Assembly: GCA_950295325.1 (NCBI GenBank)
Contig: OX485807.1
Span: 49,442,440-49,506,439, forward strand
Direction of reading: 5' to 3'
Source: Polytrichum commune
Taxonomy: Eukaryota > Streptophyta > Polytrichopsida > Polytrichales > Polytrichaceae
Length of the DNA stretch: 64,000 bases
Positions 46,473 to 58,900 of the stretch are shown piece after piece (the first letter of the stretch is position 1; the number at the start of each line of letters is the position of its first letter). The translations under genes were made by a program, and so were the position numbers. The notes beneath the pieces were generated by a model that was not told the origin of the DNA, did not search any database, and saw only the letters and a list, made by a program, of their open reading frames with translations.

Positions 46473-46684
46473 TCTACATCAAATACAATATTTAATGTTT
46501 GATTATAATTCATGTTGTTACCACCCTACCCTGCTCAAAACAGTTTTTCAATTCCTTTACAATTAGTGTTGGACATAAATGTGCTGCTACCTTCCAAACT
46601 GCCACCTCCCTTCCTGTGAAGCACTCTTCTTCGATGGCTTCAAGAATTTTTTTTCTCTCTCTCTCTCTCTCCCTCTCTCTCTCT
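46473..46684 (+). mobile_element. MITE, family M, copy 5, left part (split)
   Basis: Begins with a diverged family-M end, TCTACATCAAATACAATATT. It continues GTTGTTACCACCCTACCC and TTTTTCAATTCCTTTACAAT, and ends in a CT tract (46654-46684). The rest of the element resumes at 48975. Confidence 0.75.
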
Positions 46685-48974
46685 ACATCTTGATCTATGG
46701 GCGCCCCCCAAAAATCCCTGTGGGCTGCCCGAAAAAGAAACGAAATATAAGTATAAAAAGAGGAGCCGGAAGGCAGGAAATCATCTGACAGGCTTTCCTC
46801 GATCTTAGTGTAAGAGTATTACTGCAGAGGCTTCGAGCCTGAGTTCCCCTTATGAGTAGGCTTCGGCGTACAAGTAAGATACTGCCTGTCTGTGTGATGC
46901 TACCACAAGTCTCTCAACAGGAGAGTTCGGTTCCATAGAAGTGTCCGAAGCCTGAGTGATTTCAGTCTGTGACTCTGTGTAAATATTCACCTGTATACTG
47001 TAAGTCAAGATCCCAGTGCATCTCTACAATGACCAAGTCTAGCTCATCGCAAGACGAATTCAAGGTGTAGCCACAGAACATTCTCTGAAAATTCACAAGA
47101 CTACACTTCTTGGTCACATGGGATAATCAGCCATCTAACCATATTCTTGATTCAAGATTTTATGTTCATATATCTTTTCAATATATGCAACTATTTGTAT
47201 TGAATATGGTGAATGATACCTACTTCCTAGAAGGTGAAATAGCCTTGTTGACATCGATAACAAGTAAGAAGGTCCGCTTACACCTGATGTACGCTCTACT
47301 AACTTATTTCTTGGTAATGTTGGGGAGCATGGGCACATGTGAGGACCTCTTCTACGAGTGCTGAGCACCTTCCAAAGAAGAAAATGGCCACTCATTATAT
47401 CTCTTCCAAGCAACTTCTCTTTGAAACCTGGAATAGTGATTATGAGTATTTCTTGATGAAAAATACATTTCTCTATAATTGCTGATTCTTTCCGGAACTT
47501 ACAATTCGGATATATGACAATTCTGTGATTCTTAAAAACAGTACAGGGAGATGTAAATGGTAACTTCCTGCTCACAAATTTGCTCCTGGAATTACTTACA
47601 GTAACATAGAAATTATCGGCGATTCATGATGAATACTGGTAGTCTGTGTATAGTCTCATTACACATAATGGGTGGATTTCAGTGTTACAAGAAATACTAG
47701 AAATAATTTTCTTGTAAAAAAACTCTTAGCCCTCTAAATACTGGACGGCCCATGTGTGATACAATTCACATAATTGGATTACTAATTGAAGTATGGTATA
47801 AGACTCGTCACAGAACTCAGTACTTCGGAAGTATAGAATGACTCCTGTAGTCTTCTTACAGGCCCAGGATTAACAATCAATTGGCTGAAAGAATATCAAA
47901 TAACTTCCCATATATAAGGCTTTTGTTTAAGGATGGATGTGACATAAACTTTTACACATTCATATGGGTATCACATAATTTGATTACTGTTTATATACAG
48001 TAGATAGCTTCTTGGAACCCAGGACTGTCTCTGAATAAGTTTATGCTCTGAGACAGACTCACAAGAAAAAAGAGACGCATGATATCCTTGATATTGTGAA
48101 ACAAGTTTCTATCAGTGGATAAGAGAGAATAGAGTTCTTAGAAAAATCATTACTATATAATCTGGTTCTGACCAGGTAAATACTACTTACTTCAAAGCCT
48201 ACTACGGATAGTCAGCACATACTTTAAATCTCTTCTATAACAGGTCTCGTATGACCACAGATAGTCTTGTTGGGGGATGAAGGACTCTCTTAGAATCAGT
48301 ATATCGATGGCTCAAAGGTTATGACTCATGAGTCTCGGAGAGTCTTTTTTAAGTTACTCACAGGACCCACCAGGAAAATGAGTAGCTGTCACGTGATTGA
48401 GAGCTTTAAGGTTTTGATACCAATAAATATGGTTAAATGACCATTTCAGAAAACCCCAGGAATGAGAAGTTCTACTAACAAGAATACACTAATAGCAGTA
48501 TGAGTTATGACCATTTCGGCAAAGCCGAAAATCACCAGTATGAGTAATAGATAAGGAATTTGTCACCTAAGGAAGCACCTTATGAGCTGCTGATTACGAA
48601 CAAGAAAAGTATTCTGACAAGATTCGAAGAAAACCCATCTGTCATGAAAAGATCGACTATGAAATCGATAGGATACCTGACAGTAACAGGTAGTATGGGA
48701 CTTCAAGTTATAAATTACTGGTGGAATTGCAGTAATATTCCTAACCAGCAGTTGACAAATGGGTAAAACTACTCAGGAATGTTGATAAGAAGAAAATGAC
48801 TCTATGTAAACGAGTCACACATGATTAAACCAGTTTCTCATTTAAGCACTCAAAATTTGAGTCATACCAGTGGATTATCAAGACCCTGTTTTAACAGGGA
48901 TGTATGTTGTCCTAACATGACCTTACAATAAGGGGACTTAACCTATTGTAACCAATCAAGACAAGATTAGTCAG
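46685..48974. mobile_element. 2.3-kb insertion inside a family-M MITE, type unknown
   Basis: The sequence separating the two halves of a MITE. It has no similarity that I can see to the MITEs. Near 46747-46762 it has a TATA-like stretch (TATAAGTATAAAAAG), followed by short segments with repeated AGGCTTCG and CGAAGCCTGAG that could pair. At 48416-48424 the minus strand reads TTGGTATCAAAACC, similar to a Met-tRNA primer-binding site. Frames are short: a 146-codon minus frame at 47135-47575, and 69 plus codons at 48560-48766. A decayed retroelement or endogenous pararetrovirus fragment is possible but unproven; no polymerase domain is visible. Confidence 0.45.
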
Positions 48975-49191
48975 CTCTCTCTCTCTCTCGCAACCTGGAC
49001 TTCTCCTTTTATCATTGTTAATTTTTTTTTCATATCCTTACAAAGACTAAATTCAAACATGTAGCTTCCACATATTACCATAGTCGATATTTAGTGTTTG
49101 AGTTTACATTTAATGTTACTTACTTTCATAGGGTCATTGACATTTAGTACATGCATTCGTATCAAACACTAAACATCATATACAGTGTAGT
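48975..49191 (+). mobile_element. MITE, family M, copy 5, right part (split)
   Basis: Starts in a CT tract (48975-48989). It continues CTTCTCCTTTTATCATTG, TAAATTCAAACATGTAGC and CATTTAATGTTACTTAC, and ends ATCATATACAGTGTAGT. Collinear with the second half of 16649-16984. Confidence 0.75.
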
Positions 49192-51013
49192 GGACAAGCA
49201 ACCTACATGGAAACTCACCCTTATCTACATGAGAACACCTCCAACCCACTATTATCTAAAATCTAGTGCGCCAATGGCCTACATGGAAACACCCCCTTAA
49301 CAAAATTGGCTTAAACACATACAAACAAAAACAAATTAAAGTGCACATTTTATGAATGCACTATGGATAACTCTAGTGAGTCCCAATAATTTTCCTCCAA
49401 TTGCCACCTGTGTTGCCAAATATTTGTTTGAAATAATGTGGATGCCAACAATGATGGCACATGAGGCTGACACATATAAAGGGTGTCATGCATACTAACT
49501 TAGGGCACAAAATGATGGGCCGACTAAGTTAAGTTAGTGTCATGGCAAAGGTGGGGTCAACCATTATCATTAGGTACTTTAACTTACAAGCTATCTATTC
49601 ATGGCTCACGTGCATAGGGGTTGATTTCCGGAAGCACATGCCACATGTGTACCAAGTCCGGAACGCAAAATTAGTGTGAACAACATTAAGTTCATGGTAC
49701 TTGTGTTAATTTGTAAACGCCTTCTTACTCCTCTCACACTTTGGTATCATGTCGTGAACTCTTTGGGTCGTGGGGGATTATTGTAGGTGGTAAACGGGTT
49801 CAACACAAGTCGTTTCAAAATTAGAGTAAAGTGTCACATGTATCTCTACAAAATTTCATGTGTCATCTCAAAAAAAATAGCATTTTAATATGCATGTGCT
49901 ATAGCTTTGTCAAATGGATAGATTACATACGAGTCGACCTTTCATTCGTCCAATGAATTTCTTGGGGATCGATTCTATACCTAGTGCAAACCTCAAAATG
50001 ATTGTGGTACATACTGTAGACTGAGAGCATGTTGGGTGGAAAATTGTTCAAAATAATTAAGCCTATTTTCTTTGGAGATCATTGGGCTAGATGGCCTAAA
50101 TGAAATAGAAGAAATAATCTTCAGCATGTGTAAATTTTAGGAAATTCTCCAATCTTCCCAAGGTGATCTCTATCAACTCGGGCAATCAAAAACTTCAACA
50201 TCACCTGCAACGCTCAATACTCTCTCATCCTTTTTGATGGAATGGAACATATAATTGATTTGCCTTTGGCTCTTAGCCATGCTTGCAGATTCTCAAATAA
50301 CCTCTACCAAACATGAAGAGAAAACAACATAAAACACTATTCACAACCCTAACTAGCAAACTAAAACGGCTTGTCCTAAACCCTCAAGGCCAACATCACA
50401 TACTTAGCTGCCACGAGTGAATGAAAAATAACTTACAATACATGGATTTGTATGTAGGATATACTATGTGCCTAAATGAATAAATATACGTACACATTTT
50501 TTTCTTCCATAAATGCCCAAACCTTTCTTAAATTAAGTAATTATTGGACAAATATGCCCAACCTGCTATCAACCTTTGGTGCTGTTGGTTTGGACATACT
50601 TTGGACTAATTCACATAGGATCCCAAGTTCCACTCATATAAGCAAATCCCAACATGGAGACGAAGTCCCAACTTTTATTCCATAGATTTGGAACCTACGA
50701 TTATTGATTTCGGACGAGCTATGTTACATATTTCACTAGGAAATGTGGTGATAGTTGAAACGTTACACAACTCTCAATTAAAATGAGAAATGTAAATTAG
50801 TAGATCACATGCTTGGGTGGAGAGTTAATTTTCTATGTGTAGGAAGTGAATGATAGACCTTAGAAAAAGAAAAAGAAAAAAGAAAAAGGGAAAGGGAAAG
50901 GACCTGTGACAAACAGGAGTTAAGAGTTCTTTCGGAAAGTGAGTGACACTTTTTGGTCACTTGGGACTTTACTTTATTAATCTAAGTTGAGTGGCGTCCT
51001 TGCCTTAACTTAG
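49192..51013. other. Intergenic, nothing recognised
   Basis: Contains two half-copies of the 73-bp Tourist-like element near 49195-49310. No gene was recognised. Confidence 0.35.
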
Positions 51014-51160
51014 GACCACTCTACACGTAAACCAAGAGCCGTGACCATGAAAATTTAAGGGCCATGGAATATCATCCAAAGGCCGTACCGTGGGAAATAA
51101 AATCCAGTTTTGCAATTGATGGGCCCTCAAGCTTAGTGTAAAATGAAAGTGGTTCATGTT
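51014..51160 (+). mobile_element. PIF/Harbinger-type MITE, family G, degenerate fragment
   Basis: Matches the left part of 6121-6609: CCAAGAGCCGTGACCATGAA, ATCCAAAGGCCGTACC, GGGCCCTCAAGC(T)TAGTGT. The right end is missing. Confidence 0.55.
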
Positions 51161-52999
51161 AAGGGACCGCAACATGTCTTCGGTTTGGGTCTCCATCATA
51201 GGAATATTGTATTTTTGAAAGTCAATGGCAATTTAATTGCTTGTCAGAGTCCCTATTTTGCATTAGACTCACCTGTTTTTGATGTGCCTAATGCAATATC
51301 CAGAAGGCTATGCAACATAATTCGCTTAGTGCCATGTAAGGTCGAGGCATCCATAGTTGACCATGTTCATTTAACCGCTCATTAGGGTCATGTAATGCTG
51401 ACATGGATGGAGATTTGTATTTTTTAGGCAAACGGAGTTAAGGTGTGTGTGGTGGCAGCTTGTGATTGATTGCCCTCATAAGAGTTTTGACAACTGTCAT
51501 AGCCAAGCACTAGCATTTAGATGAGTGGTTCAGGGTATAGGTTACCCTATAGATTGACAATGTGCTCGGGGGGGGGGGGGGGGGTTAGTCCCATATTTTA
51601 GAAAACTATACAAGAACAAATATAGGGCCCAATTTAAAGTTGTGACCTACAAATTATAGAACTTGTATTTGTAACAAAGCTCAAGTTCTATATTGAACTC
51701 CATGGCATAAATAAATTAAGGTGCTTGCAAATTGATTATGTAAGAGAAGTTTTAAAACTAACATACCCTAGGGTTTGGAGGGGTAGGAGATTAAAATCAT
51801 TTATATTGGGGCCCCATAGTATGGAGGAGCACAATCATATAATATCTCATGGTTGTCTCTTGTTAGTTGGATGTAATCTATCAAATTAAATGTGGGAAGG
51901 GCTCCCAACGGGTTTGCGCAATTTATTTGGCTTTGTGAGTTCCCAATTAGGCTTTGCGGAGCTCTTCAAAGTTTCATGTATGTGCAAAATCCTACCTTCC
52001 TGCAAACTCGGCACATGTTGATGGTTGATTGTTAAAGGTTGGACAATAGGCGCATGTGCATAATTGCGCTCCTCAAGTGCACCCATCCTAAGCTTCATCT
52101 TTCCTACTTTCGGGTTTTTGCTCGCTTGGTATATGGGCATCATTTAGGATTTTGAATTCTTGTTGTGATTTCTCACTTTTTTGGGAAGCATTGTCGACGC
52201 AAAGGGGGGGGGGGGGGGATGGGCGACATTAGCAGGAGACGTTCATATGAGCAATAACAACTACAGCTCAAGGTAATTGGTTCTAGTGAGGTTGCTAGTC
52301 ACAAACCATGTTTGCAATGTCTTTGTAGTTGAAATTATTCTCACTTGTTGATGCCTATGCTAGTCCAAAACTTATTGGATCTTGCAAGTGTGCCGAGGGC
52401 AACACATATGCAAAATTCATACCACTACTTGAAGGTATTCATATTGTAGATTTTCCTTCCAAATCTTTGATATTAAGAGTAGATACAAGATTAATTGCAA
52501 ACTTGAGGGGCTCAATAGAGTTTTTTGGGATGTATATATTCTGCGGCTAGCTAATCCCAACTTTGAATTCAGAACGTGCATGTGTGTGGTTGACCTAGAT
52601 TTTTGTTTATAACTCCCAACAAACTCTAGAGTGCATAGTAGAGGAGGCTGAAATCCAAGATCTTACCACTGTTGATGACTATGACAAGCCATTGCCTCCA
52701 CATGTTGGTTCTAGAGTTAGTGGTGAGAGCACTTACCATGTGGCATCTATCATGAAGTCCACATTGGTGAGTGTCGAGGTTATTATATAGCTAGATGTTT
52801 GCTGGCCAAAGAAAAACTTAGGAAATATTTGAAACCAATAACCTTGGAGGATCACCAATGGCACTTGAGGTCTTCAATCCATAAATTTGCGGGTGTAGTA
52901 AAGTGAATTGTGTGGAACGTTGTAGAGAGTTTGGATCCACCACTGGAGATCATTCCAAGATCACAATGCACAACCTCTTTGCCAAACTAAAAGAGCAAA
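51161..52999. other. Intergenic, no gene supported
   Basis: Poly-G runs at about 51569-51583 and 52205-52218. Short frames at 51143-51385 and 52329-52550 show no recognisable domain. Confidence 0.35.
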
Positions 53000-53750
53000 C
53001 ATCATGAAGACACACGTCCAAAAGAGACTAGACTACATCTTCAAATATAACCACTCTACACTCAATAGTGAACATAATTGGGAGGACCTATGCATCCAGT
53101 TAAGAGAACAACAAACATGCACTTCCGATGGCCATAACTAAAGTAGGGGAGGTCCGATTTTCAATTTGGTGTTTGCATATGTTTCATCGTAGATTTACTT
53201 TGAATGCAACACGCGTTTTGTTGTGTAGATCTAATCGGTAGAAGACATCATAAAGACACATGTTTGAAAAAGACTAGACTACGCCTTCAAATATTAATAA
53301 CTACTCTACACTCAATAGTGAACATAATTGGGAGGACCTAGGCATCCAATTAAGAAATCAACAAACATGCACTTCCAATAGGCATAACTAAAGCAGGGGA
53401 AGTTCGATTTTCAATCCGGTTTTTTTCATCTGTTTCATCGTAGATTTGCTTTGAATGCAGCATGCGTTTTGTTGTGTAAAATCTAATTGGTAAATGACAT
53501 CATGAAGACACATGTTGAAAAGAGACTGGACTACGCCTTCAAATATTAATAACTACTCTAGACTCAACAATGAACATAATTGGGAGGACCTATGTATCAA
53601 GTTCGGGAATCAACAAACATGCACTGCCGATAGGCATAACAAAAGCAGGGGAGGTCCAATTTTCAATCCGCTTTTTGCATCTGTTTTTATCGTAGATTTG
53701 CTTTGAATGCAGCACGTGTTTTGTTGTTTAAATCTAATCAATTTGGTAGA
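53000..53750 (-). repeat. Tandem array, three units of about 250 bp, MITE-derived
   Basis: Units 53000-53245, 53246-53497 and 53498-53750 all begin CATCATGAAGACACA-like and contain ACATAATTGGGAGGACCTA, CAACAAACATGCACTTCC and TTTGCTTTGAATGCA-like blocks. The reverse complement matches the MITE family at 23797-24805. The array ends with AATAACACCCACATACCTTA at 53790-53810, the inverted end of that family. An inner part of one MITE seems to have been tandemly amplified. Confidence 0.75.
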
Positions 53751-53810
53751 AGTTGGAGAACATGGGAAAGGAACCAAAATAACACCCACATACCTTAACT
53801 AGCGGTCGGT

Positions 53811-55568
53811 TCATGGATGCACACCGCTCTTATAAAACTACCCTGACTGCCTCCACTGGAACTTAGAAAGGAAGTTAAACCACACCGTTTAACATCGGAG
53901 ACTCTCCATTTAAGGAATCTTTCTTAAAAGAGACACAAATCACAGCAAGTTCTAGTGCTGCACGTGTTGCTGGATTCTCCTCCCTTACTAAAACCGTAAC
54001 AGTTGCTACATACATTCTTCGGAGGAATGGAGAACTCCCACTTCCTTTCTCTGTTGCAAGCTTCAGGTGGAGGTGAGCTCCCAACTTCGCATGTGAGTTG
54101 GTTATGAGGATGGTATCTCAATATGTGCAACTTCAAGTGGTTTGGGTCAAATTCACAACTCACTCTCAGACTAGAGCAACTTTGTGAAGAAGCGTGTTGA
54201 AAGCACTGAAAGGGTGATGAAGATTGGTGAGAGAGAGAGACCAAATTTCATTTGAAAATTTATATTTTGACAGGTGTTAGAATCAGGCAAAAAAAAAAAA
54301 AAACAATGCATCCACACTGCTCATATTGCATGTATGAGTAATAATTGCTGAGGGAGGGAGGGGAATCTGTGTTCAGTTTTTGCAGTTTTGTTTTACAGTT
54401 CACCTGGCTTCTTGCACTAGAGTACTAACCTTGTGAAGAAGGTTGATAGTTCTGAAAGGGCTAACCTTTTTTGAGACGCAAGTAGCTCGTAGAATTTGCC
54501 GTCTCAAGGGAGGATTTGGTGGGTGGGTTGTAAGTAAGTTTAGTCATCACTTTTATGGCACCTTCAAGTTTGATGGTTTTCTGCGCTCGACTAAAAACTT
54601 TGTCCTATAAATTCCTTCTGTTTCATGAGAATAGCTGCAGCAATTAAGAAGAACAGTAGAAGTTGGCCCAGGCTGTAATTTCATGGCTGGCTCTCCTATA
54701 AGGCGGCGACTGGATTTGGTCTCAAGAAATTTGCAACGAAGTGTGTTGGAATTTGAGAGGCGCATTGCCTTTAATTTACTGGGCTGTTCCTTTGTCATTT
54801 TGTCTACCCAATTGTTGCCAGGCACAAGAAAGAACACCCAAGACCAAAATCTGTGGGCGACTACCCATTATTATGTTGTGGTGAATTTCACCAGGAATTT
54901 CCCCACTTTGGAGGTTTGGTGACAAGGCATGTGTCTAAATTAACTCACTCACAGGCGTTCACAGTTGGAGAGTTCACAGGTTATTTGTCTTGTGAAGAAA
55001 CTCGATAAGCTTATGCCTACGAACATGATGGAATGAATTTTCAACTCCAAGACAATGACAACGGCAATGTCTGGCTCTTGTTATAAGTTAATTCTTGAAA
55101 AATATGCACTTGCAATGAACTATGGAATTGGCAGAATGTATATAAGTGATTCAACATTTTGATCAGATTTCACAATGATCATTTATAGCCTACACTGCCC
55201 ATGAAAATTTGCGAGACCAATAACAACAAACTGGTTCCTTTTGAACATTTCATTAAATTTTACAATGATAATATCGACATTAAAAACTTGCTTTCCTGTC
55301 CCCTACAGGTCATGCACTAAGTCAGGGCCCTTGGGAGGGACTCAAAAGCCGTTTGATTGTTGGTGAAGGAGAGCAAAGCTGCAAAGAAACTCGAGCTATC
55401 GAAGAAGAAATACTGCAAAAGTTTCCAAGAGTTTTTTTGGGTAGTAGCTTTGGGAAAACGAGGCTACAAGAAACGGAAACTTCAACTTGTTGACCTTGAC
55501 TTTGCGGGTTGTGAATTTTTATGTAACATTTCTGAGGCCCGCGGAGGCGGTGGGTTCCTTCGTTCAAG
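53811..55568. other. Upstream region of the OSCA-like gene
   Basis: No gene was recognised. A TATA-like TATATAAG lies at 55139-55146, about 430 bp before the start codon, and could be the core promoter. The last 70 bp before the ATG are GC-rich (GAGGCCCGCGGAGGCGG). Confidence 0.3.
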
Positions 55569-55906
55569 ATGACTGGGAACGCGGACCTCCTCACGGCTTT
55601 CTGGATCAATGTGTTGACGGTGGTGGTGCTACTCACATTGTTTGTGATTTTTAAGAGCCAGCGCTCGAATTCCCGGGTTTATTTTCCGAGATGGTTCGTG
55701 ATTGGTCAAGAAGATCGAGTGAACGAGTTTGTGAACTTTGGGGAGGAGAAGCAAGATGGGAAGGCTCGGAGTTGCGTGAACCTCAATTGGCGGACCTATT
55801 TCCACTCCATGGATTGGATGTGGTCCACTAGGCGCATGTCTGAAGCCGAACTGATCAAACTCGTTGGCCTTGATTACGTCGCTTTCCTCCGCAGCTTGCT
55901 TCTTGG
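55569..55906 (+). CDS. OSCA-like gene, exon 1
   Basis: Starts MTGNADLLTAFWINVLTVVV (N-terminal helix) and ends CTTCTTGG before GTACCT, phase 2. Contains NWRTYFHSMDWMW and the SEAELI...GLD motif. Confidence 0.9.
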
Positions 55907-58900
55907 GTACCTATTGTTTTGGCTCCATTTGAATCATCTCCAAATGAAATTATTGACTGACGATAATTTTGTCATTTCATTTCACAATGAGAAGCAGTAT
56001 CGTGCTCAGAAAGAGGAACCTGTTGACACCATATTTGTGTCTGATTTGAAAAAAGGTTTATTTATGCTGTCAGGTTATGGTGTTCTTAGGAATCGACATA
56101 ATCTTCCAAAGCAGGCCAATTTTTAATGCTTCTGCTGAAGTGACAATTTTTTGTTATCGTTTCACAATAGAGAAGCATTATCGTGCTTAAAGAGTGGGCA
56201 TTAAGAGTAACTGTTGGGGCCATCGATATCATTTGTTTCTGAAATAGAGAAGGTTAACACATTTATGTTGCTATCAGAGTTGATTACAAGCAATTTTTCT
56301 AAAGCAGGGATCACCATCCAGGACCCCTATGTAGGTAAATTTCTTAAAGTATTAAGAAGGTTAATATAGTTCCTAGAATTTATAGTCTTATACACTTACA
56401 AAGCAACATCATATCCAAATTAATGCTACTTACGACCTTTGCAGCATTATATAGACGCCAAACCTTGGCTGGGCTAGAATGTAGTATTTAAATCAGTGTC
56501 CAGGGAGGTTTTTGGGCATCTTAGAGTTACAAGTCCAACCGGTTACATGTTGAAATCTTTCAGTTTTTCTATATTAATTTGAGGTATAATCTATAGATTC
56601 CTCTAAAATTATTGGTGATTTTCCTGAAGTCTTGAACTGCAACCGGTTATTTCTCAAACTCAGCTGGTTCATCTGCAACTAGCGGTTAATCGCATTGATT
56701 AAAATCACTATTTCTGATACATTCTGGGACAGAGGAAATCTTAATTTTGTAAATACCACTTTGAGCGCACACACACTGGAGCCAATAGACAGCAGGAATA
56801 GCTTGTAGTAGAAAGCTGGCTCTTAATGGGAGTTCTTTGACCTTGACTGGTGCAATGTTGTAAGCTATTTGAGGTTAATTTTCCGTAAGTTTCAAAGTTG
56901 AATTCTGCAAATTAGTAATGGTGTCCTTTTGCAGGTTGAAAATATTTGTACCTATGATGGTATGGGGTGCAGTCGTGTTAGTTCCTCTGAACATGACTGA
57001 CGATCGCCTCAAAACTTTTGGACCACTGGATGGGAGGAGATTTAGCAAATTTGATGAACTCTCGATTGCAAATGTGGAGGACTTTTCAAAGTGGTGCGTT
57101 AATAAACAACTTCTGAATTGTATTTTCACAGTCATCTCGGGCATACAAAAGAGTCTCTCATCTAGGTAGTTATAAACCACCAACTATTAATATATCGGAT
57201 AGGTGTTACAATTTCTACACCAAGTCGACACCATTATTTACATCATGTTTTGATGCCATGCATTCACCTATACATACCAATCCCATGTTGGTTTGTACCA
57301 ATGTTGAATTGGTACTGTTTTTTTAGGATACCACTAGGGTTTCTATAAACGAGGATGGCACATTTTTTGATACCAATAGGGTATGCCAAATATTTGATGG
57401 TATATTTGTTTTCAAGACTATTCAGGTCTATAGTATATCATGCAACTAGGAACTTTATACCTAAGCAACATTGCTCTAGTATCAATATGATTCAGAGTGG
57501 TATTTGATCCAAATAATAACTCAGGTATACGAAGATTCTCTTACCTTGACATACCCACCAAAATATCAATATTTGACTTGAATTACAATTTTGACATCCA
57601 CCGGTAGGTTCTTTGATACCATTATTGATGTTGGTTATTGATACCATCATTGATTATTGTGTAAGTGACCAGTTAATTGTGACAATAAATTGGAGGCAGT
57701 TATTTTCCAATCTCAAAAATCTAAGTTGGTGATTGATCTGCAGGTTATGGGCACATCTATTCACTGCATATATGTACACTCTGTGGACATGGTTCCTGTT
57801 GTATCGCGAATATCATACGGTGGAGCATTTGTGGTTAGAGTTTTCTTCTGCTCAGATTAAGAAACCCGACCAATTCACGGTAACAAATCTTCTGTTTTTT
57901 CCTTTCTTTTGCAACCAATGTTAGTTGATGTTGGGAGTGTCAAAAAAAGCCTTGTGAATTTGGTGAGATTCTCTTCGTAAGAGCACTCACCCTTCTTTTT
58001 CTGCACTGGGGTGCATGCCTGCACTATCATTCATCATCAACTCATGTAAATGACCTTGTAATCACAACTAAAAGCAGGACCGGCACGAGGCACAATGGAA
58101 ATGGCGGCTCCTTACCGTTGGTGCTCTTCCACTAGACAGGTTTTGAGCCTATGAATATACTAGATTGGAAATCAATTATTGTAGTGGATCATAAAAGAAT
58201 GATGTAGTGGAAGAGAACCAGTGGGTAAGGAACCGCGAATCCTGTAGTGAGGCACTTGCTACTACAAGATTTGTCATGGTGGCCACTCTTATTAACATGG
58301 GACAAAGTTTCTAATACCGCACTGAATCATATTATGTAGTTTAGACAACTCTGAAGAATGGAGAGAGAGAGGGAATTATCATATACGAGCGTGCCTCTCA
58401 TCCGTGCAACATTAAAAAAAACTTTGCAACTTTTTTTTGACACTGATCGAATGTCATGCAACTATGGTGACAGGTTCTGGTGAGGCAAGTGCCAAAAGAC
58501 AAGACAAAATCAGTGGGGAAGCAGATTCAAGAGTTTATGCAAGAGAACCACTCCAGACACTATATTACTCATCAGGTAATACAATTCTTTATCCCATTTA
58601 ATTCAATATGCAAAAGTCAAGTCTTGACTTTCTCCACTGAAAAACGCACTTCCATGACAGAACTTGAGATATTTGGGTCAGAGAAACTCAGCATTTTGTA
58701 AGTAGGTTGATTTCTAGTGCTCACATCACATGATCCAAGTGACCGACGTTTAATGTTGAATCATCTGTGTTGATGCATAGTAAAACCCTTCAGCCTGCTT
58801 TAATATTTATATCTTCTCAGTGCTAATTCATTTTTCCAGTCAATGAGTCATTAAACAATTATTCAACTCATAATTTAGCCCTAAGTTAATCTCTTGCAAG

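Noticed and set aside
47135-47575. 146-codon minus-strand frame inside the 2.3-kb insertion
   Set aside because: The segment KEKLLGRDIMSG superficially resembles the end of a retroviral-type protease, but the catalytic motif is not visible. Not called as a gene.
55357-55572. Upstream frame whose stop overlaps the OSCA start codon
   Set aside because: Would be an attractive overlapping upstream frame, but it has no ATG start; the frame opens at TTG.
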